Below, in pieces: positions 1 through 4,612 of a stretch of 6,177 bases of DNA. Under the pieces are notes generated by a model. It was not told the origin of the DNA and made no database searches. It saw nothing but the letters and a program-made list of their open reading frames with translations. The stretch is from an uncultured Fimbriimonadales bacterium (GTDB lineage: Bacteria > Armatimonadota > Fimbriimonadia > Fimbriimonadales > GBS-DC). The stretch is from NCBI GenBank assembly GCA_937925775.1, contig CALAMM010000172.1:1-6177 (forward strand), given 5' to 3'. Positions within the stretch are counted from its first letter, which is position 1, and the number at the start of each line of letters is the position of its first letter. The position numbers were made by a program, and so were the translations under genes.

Positions 1-3
1 CTC

Positions 4-165
4 GTTTGTAGCCTACCTGTGAGGGATTGAAACACGGAACGTGTAGCGTAGGTCTCGTACCCGGCCTCAGTTTGTAGCCTACCTGTGAGGGATTGAGACT
101 GCGCGAGTGCGGGCTGACGCCCATCCACTCGGCAAGTTTGCAGCCTTCCCGTGAGGGGTTGCAAC
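4..165 (+). CRISPR. Leader-distal end of a CRISPR array (3 repeats, 2 spacers)
   Basis: Three 30-nt repeats lie at 4-33, 70-99 and 136-165, separated by two unrelated 36-nt spacers (34-69, 100-135). Repeat 1 begins GTTTGTAGCC and ends GGGATTGAAAC. Repeat 2 differs at one base (A28G, ending ATTGAGAC). Repeat 3 differs at five (positions 6, 12, 15, 23, 27, ending GGTTGCAAC). The ATTGAAAC 3' end is the usual crRNA 5' handle of many type I and type III systems, which implies transcription on the + strand. Decay toward the right agrees with this being the trailer end. The array is cut by the window edge (1-3 are flank or spacer), so its size, leader and cas genes are not visible. The exact subtype cannot be assigned from the repeat alone. 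Confidence 0.93.
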
Positions 166-253
166 TCAGGGGATTGATAGGGGGGCAGACAAAACTCGTT
201 GCACTGACACTTTCCGCGCTCGTTCTGGGCAGCAGGTATAATCTCCCTCGCGG
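166..253 (+). promoter_or_regulatory. Array-folK intergenic region with -10 box at 237-242
   Basis: A perfect TATAAT lies at 237-242, within the context GCAGCAGGTATAAT, and ends 11 nt before the folK ATG at 254. Initiation about 7 nt downstream of the box would leave a leader of roughly 0-5 nt. No convincing -35 hexamer lies at the normal 16-18 nt spacing, and the TTGCAC at 199-204 is too far away. There is no Shine-Dalgarno between the box and the ATG, which fits leaderless or near-leaderless translation. No terminator hairpin with a T-run is visible between the CRISPR array and folK, so array transcripts could read into folK. The same promoter pattern precedes valS. Confidence 0.7.
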
Positions 254-769
254 ATGGCGGCGAAGGTCTATCTCAGTCTCGGTTCGAACCTGGGCGACCG
301 TCTGGCGAACCTGCGGGAGGGAGTGCGTCGCTTGCAAGCGCAGGGGGTATTCCCGTTGCAAGTGTCGCGAGTTTACGAAACCGTTCCCGTCGGCGAGACA
401 CCCGACCCCCGCCTGTATCTGAACTTGGGCGTTTGGGCGCAGACCGAGCTTGCGCCCCAAGCCCTGCTCCACGCCGTCAAATCGGTCGAAGCGGCACTGG
501 GACGCACCTTCAACGAAGGACGCTGGATGCCCCGCCCTCTCGATATCGATATCATCCTGTACGACAACCTCACGCTGGAGACGCCGACGCTGACGATCCC
601 CCATCCACGCATGCGCGAGCGAGCGTTCGTGCTCATCCCATTAGCCGAGATGACTCCCGATTATGTGTTGCCCGACGGAACCCCAGTGAAGGCGTTGCTG
701 GGCAATCCCCGAATTCAGGCTCAGGAGGTGCGCGTGTACGATGCCTGTCTATCGCTATCAAGCCGTTGA
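254..769 (+). CDS. folK: 2-amino-4-hydroxy-6-hydroxymethyldihydropteridine diphosphokinase (HPPK)
   Basis: HPPK is a cytoplasmic enzyme of folate synthesis; it transfers pyrophosphate from ATP to 6-hydroxymethyl-7,8-dihydropterin, making the substrate of dihydropteroate synthase. The 171-aa product has the family length (about 160-170). Visible signatures are the N-terminal SLGSNLGDR (residues 8-16), YETVPVG (41-47) and FxNxx-type strand YLNLGVW (55-61). The core GRWMPRPLDIDIILYD (89-104) contains the two Mg-binding aspartates D97 and D99 and the loop Trp W91. IPHPRMRERAFVLIPL (115-130) is also present. The usual second Arg of the GRxR segment is Phe here (GRTF, 83-86). The ATG at 254 is the only start that keeps the N-terminal strand. 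It has no Shine-Dalgarno but sits just behind a -10 box. The last 29 nt overlap the next gene. No other folate gene is visible nearby. Confidence 0.96.
   Translation: MAAKVYLSLGSNLGDRLANLREGVRRLQAQGVFPLQVSRVYETVPVGETPDPRLYLNLGVWAQTELAPQALLHAVKSVEAALGRTFNEGRWMPRPLDIDIILYDNLTLETPTLTIPHPRMRERAFVLIPLAEMTPDYVLPDGTPVKALLGNPRIQAQEVRVYDACLSLSSR
723..730 (+). promoter_or_regulatory. Strong Shine-Dalgarno for the GspF-like gene, inside folK
   Basis: AGGAGGTG is a nearly perfect anti-16S complement, ending 10 nt before the ATG at 741. It fixes the start of the GspF-like gene and lies within the folK coding sequence, indicating translational coupling. It is the only strong Shine-Dalgarno in front of a gene start in this window; the three genes behind their own promoters lack one. 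Confidence 0.85.
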
Positions 770-2012
770 TTCGGGGGGTGGGGTGGAGGCGGGTGAGGTG
801 GAGGCTGTTGATGTGCGTCAGGCGCAGCAGATTTTAGCGAGGCGGGGGCTACGGGTGGTCTCGCTGGCAGCGACGCCGACAGCCTCTGGGCAGGCTCCGC
901 AAGCGACTGGTGGCGTATTGCGCAAGGACTCCACTCAAGCCGCACGCTGGGAGCGGTCGAGTGTTTCGCCGCACGCGATGGCGGTCTGGCTGTTGCAACT
1001 CCGTTCGATGCTCAAGGCGGGGATATCTCCTGCGAGCGCGTTCCAGAGCCTGAGCCAGCGCACGCCCCACAAAGCACTCCGACGCGCCACGCTCGAACTT
1101 GCCCACGATGCGGCACGCGGCGTTGCCCTCTCCACCTCGATGCGCAAGTTTCCCGAGGTGTTCCCTGCCTTTGTTGTGGGCGCGTTCCGCGCGGCGGAAC
1201 ACGGGGGCTACCTGCCTGAAATGCTGGAAAAGCTTGTCGATTACTACGAGCAGCATCGCGCTGTGCGTCGCTGGTCGTGGCTCTCGCAGGGCTGTTTGTG
1301 GCATGCCGTGTTGCTGCTGCCGTTGATTGCCCCTTTGGGAATTGGGTTCACTTGGGGCTTTCGCGATTTTATGGGGGGCAACTCGGCGGGTGCGCTGCAG
1401 GCGATACTGGGCGGCTTTGGTCAGGCGTTTCTGCGCTACGGCTTGCCTGCGATGCTGATTCTCATCGCCTTGATGCTACTGGGCTACCTGATAGCTGGGA
1501 GCGAGCGGCTGGCGGCGCGCCTGCGCCTGAGCGGTCTGGGCTTCTTCCTCTACGCGGACTGGATCCGTGCGCAGTCGCTGGAGCAGTACCTGTTTCATCT
1601 GGGGCGTCTGACACAGGCGGGCATCTCCCCCGCCACAGCCCACGCCTTGGCGGCGAGCGCCGTTCCCAACCGCGCTCTGGCGGAAGCGTTGATGCAGGTC
1701 GAACTCGAACGCGCCGAGGGCGCAACCCACCTCCACACCGCGCTGGAACGCTCAGGGCTGTTTCCCATCGAAGAGGTGATGATGGCTCAGACAGGCGTGC
1801 AATCAGGCGACCTGCCCAACATCTTGCAGACATTGGCATCTTGGTACCACCAGCGCGCTATGAACAACCTGCATCAGCTCCCCCACGCCTTCCTGCGCCT
1901 CATGTTCTTCATCAGCATCCTCGCCACAGGAATCGCGCTCATCAGCATCACTTGGGGGTACTACACCAACATCTTCCACGCTGTGGACGAGTCCATGGGC
2001 GTGCGCGAGTAG
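741..2012 (+). CDS. Type II secretion / type IV pilus platform protein, GspF/PilC family
   Basis: Proteins of this family sit in the inner membrane as the platform that couples the assembly ATPase to (pseudo)pilin polymerisation. The 423-aa product has the family layout. An N-terminal segment YRYQAVDSGG...EAGEVEAVDVRQAQQILARRGL (residues about 4-37) is followed by a variable linker (45-75). The first cytoplasmic T2SSF domain (about 78-176) leads into membrane segments at about 186-206 and 233-253. The second T2SSF domain (about 280-380) is followed by a C-terminal membrane segment (about 385-408). The internal duplication is visible in AGISPA at both 93-98 and 293-298, exactly 200 residues apart. 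Both domains keep their Gly-rich turn (EHGGYLPEML at 153-162, GVQSGDLPNIL at 352-362). The gene overlaps folK by 29 nt and starts behind a strong Shine-Dalgarno. No GspE/PilB ATPase or pilin gene is visible, so whether it serves pili, secretion or DNA uptake cannot be decided. Confidence 0.92.
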   Translation: MPVYRYQAVDSGGGVEAGEVEAVDVRQAQQILARRGLRVVSLAATPTASGQAPQATGGVLRKDSTQAARWERSSVSPHAMAVWLLQLRSMLKAGISPASAFQSLSQRTPHKALRRATLELAHDAARGVALSTSMRKFPEVFPAFVVGAFRAAEHGGYLPEMLEKLVDYYEQHRAVRRWSWLSQGCLWHAVLLLPLIAPLGIGFTWGFRDFMGGNSAGALQAILGGFGQAFLRYGLPAMLILIALMLLGYLIAGSERLAARLRLSGLGFFLYADWIRAQSLEQYLFHLGRLTQAGISPATAHALAASAVPNRALAEALMQVELERAEGATHLHTALERSGLFPIEEVMMAQTGVQSGDLPNILQTLASWYHQRAMNNLHQLPHAFLRLMFFISILATGIALISITWGYYTNIFHAVDESMGVRE

Positions 2013-2017
2013 ACCTG

Positions 2018-2026
2018 TGGTATACT
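2018..2026 (+). promoter_or_regulatory. Extended -10 promoter of the SpoIID-dockerin gene
   Basis: TGGTATACT is an extended -10 (TGn at 2018-2020, TATACT at 2021-2026), starting only 6 nt after the upstream TAG stop. The box ends 6 nt before the ATG at 2033, so a transcript starting about 7 nt downstream would begin at or next to the A of the start codon. No Shine-Dalgarno is present in GAAAGC, and no convincing -35 is seen; an extended -10 can work without one. This supports a leaderless mRNA and separates the gene from the folK-gspF-like unit. Confidence 0.65.
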
Positions 2027-2032
2027 GAAAGC

Positions 2033-4546
2033 ATGCGAGCGGCGGTGAAAGGGCTTTTATGCGTGGTTCTTTTGGCGGCGCTGAGCCATGCATCAGCGCA
2101 ACAGTGGGTGGATTTTCGGTTCCACGACGCGGTTTCGGGACGCGCACTCCCTGTTGCACTGACCCTTGTGGAGCAGACTACGGGACAAACTTACAGTTTC
2201 CGCGCCTTGCCCGACGGTCGCTTGCAGGTGTACCTCCCAGAGGGCGAGTACCTGCTCTACGCGCTCTATGAAGGGTATCAGACGCTTGCCACGACGCTGG
2301 TCGTCTGCGAGGCTACGCCGCCGCATCGGTTCTACTTAGACCCTCTCTCGCCCCCTGCGGAGACCGATTGGCGATTCCTGTGGGCGCAGCGCAAACCGAA
2401 CCAGATGATAGTGGTGGGGTTCATCACCGACGAGCAGACGGGTCAGCCGCTGGAGGGCGTGCGCGTGCGTGCGTTGAACCACGCGAGCGAGGCCTCCACC
2501 GACTCGCGCGGGCTGTTCTTCCTGCAGTTTCCTATCTACGATGTGCAGGGCAAGGCGCAGTCCCACGCCACCCTCGCAGTGGAGAAGGCGGGCTATCGCA
2601 CCCTGCTGCTGGAGCATGTGCCTATTTGGAGCGAGGGCGACTGGATTTACCGTTTCTCGTTGGAGGCAGGGAGCGGTGTTGAGCGGCGCGATATGCGTTC
2701 GCCGCGCCATCGGGAGCATGAGCCGAGCCAGCCGTGTGAGACCTGCGAGAAGTCGCCCGCGCCCCAAGCCGTTCTACCCAGCCACAGCTCAGGCGAGGCA
2801 GGCGACTTCTTCCCCGCTGCACCTGCGCCAATCGTGCTGCCCAAATACATCAAAGTCGGGCGCAACTGCACCTCGCGCACAAACTGCCCAGGCGGCGTCG
2901 AGGTCTACACGCTCGATACCTACTGCAAGGGGGTGATTACCAGTGAGTGGTATGCCTGCTGGGGAAATGTGCGTTTTGGTAGCGAGACTCCCCCTGCAGG
3001 CATGGAATCGCTCAAGGCGGGCGCGGTTGCCGTGCGCAGCTACGCTGTATCGTTCGTGTATAACCCCATCAACAGCAGCTACGACATCTGCGACTCCACC
3101 GCCTGTCAGGTGTTCACGGGCAACCAGACTTCGAACGGCAACGCGGCGGTCGACGCCACCACGCGCTTCGTGCTGCTTACGGCCTCTGGCAACATTGCCC
3201 GCGCGGAATATTCCGCCGAGAACAACAATGCGGGGTGCGGGGATGGCTACTCTGGCACAGGCAGCAGCTGGCCCTGCATTGCGGACCCTGTCTGCACGGG
3301 CTTTGCCTTCAACGGGCACGGGCGCGGAATGTGCCAGTGGGGTTCCGCCCGCTGGGCGACGGGCAGACGGCTTTCCAGCAGCCAACCCTGCAGCAGCAGC
3401 GCGCCCCTCCACGGCTACGGCACGAAAACCTGGCAACAAATCCTGAGCCACTACTACGCGCCCGCAGGCTATCAACTCGTGCAGGGCGGCGTCGCGACCA
3501 TCCAGAACCTTGTCGTGAGTCCCAATCCCGTGCGCACAGGCACTCAAGCCACGCTGGGCTACACGGTCAACGCGACCCACGACTTCCAAGTGATGCTGGG
3601 CGCATCGATACGGCAGGGCACGGGCAGCTGGCTCTCCGACCCGCCACGCGACCTCAAAGTGAGCCTCGTGGAGGGGACGAACAGCCGCGCACGCTTCTTC
3701 CTCGTGCCCAGCGACGCTGTCGCAGGAACCTACGATGTGCTGACCGCGCTCTGGTACGACCGCAACAACAGCAACACGATCAACACGGGCGACTTCTTGG
3801 TGGACGACCGCCTCTTTGCTGGGGCGATGCAGGTGCGTCGTGCGACGACGATAAGCGTGCCGCTCGCCAGCGGACGGCGCGGACAGACGATTACCCTGCA
3901 AGGGACGCTGCGTCAGACGCTGGACAACGCCCCACTCAGCGGGCAAACGCTCACCTTCAAGGTGAACGACGCGGTGGTGGGCACGGCGATTACCAGCAGC
4001 GCAGGCACAGCCACGCTGAGCTACACGATTCCGCTCAGCCTCCCGTTAGGGAATCAGACCCTGCGCGTGGAGTTTGCGGGCGATAGCACCTACGCGGCGT
4101 CGTTCAGCACGAGCACGCTCACGGTGTCGCCCGTGCGTGTACAGGGTCAGGTCGCGCTGGAGGGCGTCGCGAACCCACAGGGCACGCCCGTGCGCTTCGT
4201 GCTACAGGCAGGCAGCCAGCAACAGACGGTCAATCTGAATCTGGGCACGAACGGCAGCTACGCCTTCGACACGACGCTCGCAGGCGCCGCAACGGTGCGC
4301 GTGAGCACGCCCGGCGGCGTCTGGCTCTGCGCCCAGACCAGCACCACGCTCAGCGACCTCCTCACGCTCGATTTCTCGCTCAGGGCGGGCGACTTGAATC
4401 AGGACGGGGTCATCGACGACGCCGACTTGCTGATGGTGCTATTCGCCTTCGGCTCTGGCGATTCGCAAGCCGATGTGAACCGCGACGGGGTCGTGGACGA
4501 CGCGGACCTGCTTAGCGTGCTGTTCAACTTTGGGCAGGGATGTTAG
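2033..4546 (+). CDS. Secreted SpoIID/LytB-domain protein with Ig-like modules and a dockerin-like C-terminus
   Basis: An 837-aa exported multidomain protein. Residues 1-22 are a signal peptide (basic MRAAVK, hydrophobic LLCVVLLAAL, cleavage after SHASA). Two carboxypeptidase-regulatory-like beta modules follow (about 26-103 and 125-210), then a Pro-rich linker (about 212-270). A SpoIID/LytB domain spans about 288-476: GVITSEW with the candidate catalytic glutamate E305, ESLKAGAVAVRSYAV (325-339), DICDSTACQVFTG (351-363), GHGRGMCQWGSARWA (428-442) and the closing WQQILSHYYAP (467-477). SpoIID proteins are lytic transglycosylases on denuded glycan, and LytB homologues enhance amidases; which applies here is unknown. 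Beyond are an uncharacterised beta region (about 488-602), a Big3-like Ig domain (603-699), a beta module (701-784) and two EF-hand dockerin repeats (786-834). The in-frame region upstream of 2033 is open but is a shadow of the GspF-like gene. The signal peptide and promoter fix this start. The SpoIID region is unusually Cys-rich. Confidence 0.9.
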   Translation: MRAAVKGLLCVVLLAALSHASAQQWVDFRFHDAVSGRALPVALTLVEQTTGQTYSFRALPDGRLQVYLPEGEYLLYALYEGYQTLATTLVVCEATPPHRFYLDPLSPPAETDWRFLWAQRKPNQMIVVGFITDEQTGQPLEGVRVRALNHASEASTDSRGLFFLQFPIYDVQGKAQSHATLAVEKAGYRTLLLEHVPIWSEGDWIYRFSLEAGSGVERRDMRSPRHREHEPSQPCETCEKSPAPQAVLPSHSSGEAGDFFPAAPAPIVLPKYIKVGRNCTSRTNCPGGVEVYTLDTYCKGVITSEWYACWGNVRFGSETPPAGMESLKAGAVAVRSYAVSFVYNPINSSYDICDSTACQVFTGNQTSNGNAAVDATTRFVLLTASGNIARAEYSAENNNAGCGDGYSGTGSSWPCIADPVCTGFAFNGHGRGMCQWGSARWATGRRLSSSQPCSSSAPLHGYGTKTWQQILSHYYAPAGYQLVQGGVATIQNLVVSPNPVRTGTQATLGYTVNATHDFQVMLGASIRQGTGSWLSDPPRDLKVSLVEGTNSRARFFLVPSDAVAGTYDVLTALWYDRNNSNTINTGDFLVDDRLFAGAMQVRRATTISVPLASGRRGQTITLQGTLRQTLDNAPLSGQTLTFKVNDAVVGTAITSSAGTATLSYTIPLSLPLGNQTLRVEFAGDSTYAASFSTSTLTVSPVRVQGQVALEGVANPQGTPVRFVLQAGSQQQTVNLNLGTNGSYAFDTTLAGAATVRVSTPGGVWLCAQTSTTLSDLLTLDFSLRAGDLNQDGVIDDADLLMVLFAFGSGDSQADVNRDGVVDDADLLSVLFNFGQGC
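4388..4534 (+). repeat. Dockerin-like tandem repeat (two 22-residue EF-hand units)
   Basis: Two in-frame units, 4388-4453 and 4469-4534, are offset by 81 nt. They encode GDLNQDGVIDDADLLMVLF... and ADVNRDGVVDDADLLSVLF.... Each has the calcium loop pattern DxNxDGxxxxxD (D787/N789/D791/D798 and D814/N816/D818/D825) followed by a hydrophobic helix ending FG. This is the dockerin type I arrangement, known for binding cohesin domains in cellulosomes. In many non-cellulolytic bacteria similar tails are found on secreted proteins with no known cohesin partner. The protein ends three residues later in QGC. Both codons and residues are similar between the units, consistent with an internal duplication. 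Confidence 0.85.
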
Positions 4547-4565
4547 CCCTCGCCCCGCGACGGCT
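4545..4565 (+). terminator. Possible hairpin terminator over the stop codon
   Basis: AGCCCTCGC (4545-4553) and GCGACGGCT (4557-4565) pair as a 9-position stem with one central C-C mismatch around a CCC loop. The stem includes the last two bases of the TAG stop (4544-4546). It is the only clear hairpin between this gene and valS, so it could end or stabilise the mRNA. However, no T-run follows, so it is not a standard intrinsic terminator. Confidence 0.35.
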
Positions 4566-4596
4566 CAACAAGCGTTCGCCCTCGCCTCGCAGCAGG

Positions 4597-4602
4597 TACA
4601 AT
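4597..4602 (+). promoter_or_regulatory. -10 box of valS
   Basis: TACAAT lies in the context GCAGCAGGTACAAT (4589-4602), identical to the folK promoter context except for one base (TATAAT there). It ends 10 nt before the ATG at 4613, so the 5' leader would be only about 0-4 nt. No Shine-Dalgarno is present. A weak TTCGCC at 4575-4580 sits 16 nt upstream of the box as a poor -35 candidate. No T-box leader, common for aminoacyl-tRNA synthetase genes in Firmicutes, can fit in the 66-nt gap. Confidence 0.65.
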
Positions 4603-4612
4603 ATTCCCTGCC

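Noticed and set aside
169..177. GGGGATTGA just after the last repeat, resembling the repeat 3' end
   Set aside because: Only about eight bases match (GGGATTGA) and the rest of the repeat is missing. It could be a remnant of a fourth repeat, but chance is as likely.
199..204. TTGCAC as a -35 box for folK
   Set aside because: It lies 32 nt upstream of the -10 box, far outside the usual 16-18 nt spacing.
93..422. Open frame starting inside the second CRISPR repeat and running into folK
   Set aside because: It starts with a GTG-less, repeat-derived context, crosses array, intergenic region and folK out of frame, and has no domain.
1277..2032. N-terminal extension of the SpoIID-dockerin ORF by 252 codons into the GspF-like gene
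   Set aside because: The extension reads as Arg/Gly/Pro-rich out-of-frame sequence of the GspF-like gene. A clear signal peptide begins at 2033, directly behind a -10 box.
2789..3946. Long antisense open frame (385 codons) opposite the SpoIID-dockerin gene
   Set aside because: It shows no recognisable domain and is Ala/Arg/Val/His-rich, as expected of the complement of GC-rich codons. The + strand has unambiguous domains across the same bases.
2033..4546. Part of a cellulosome
   Set aside because: A dockerin-like tail alone is not enough. No cohesin, scaffoldin or glycoside hydrolase is in the window, and such tails are common in secreted proteins of non-cellulosomal bacteria.
4547..4612. 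T-box riboswitch upstream of valS
   Set aside because: The gap is only 66 nt with a promoter next to the ATG, far too short for a T-box leader.
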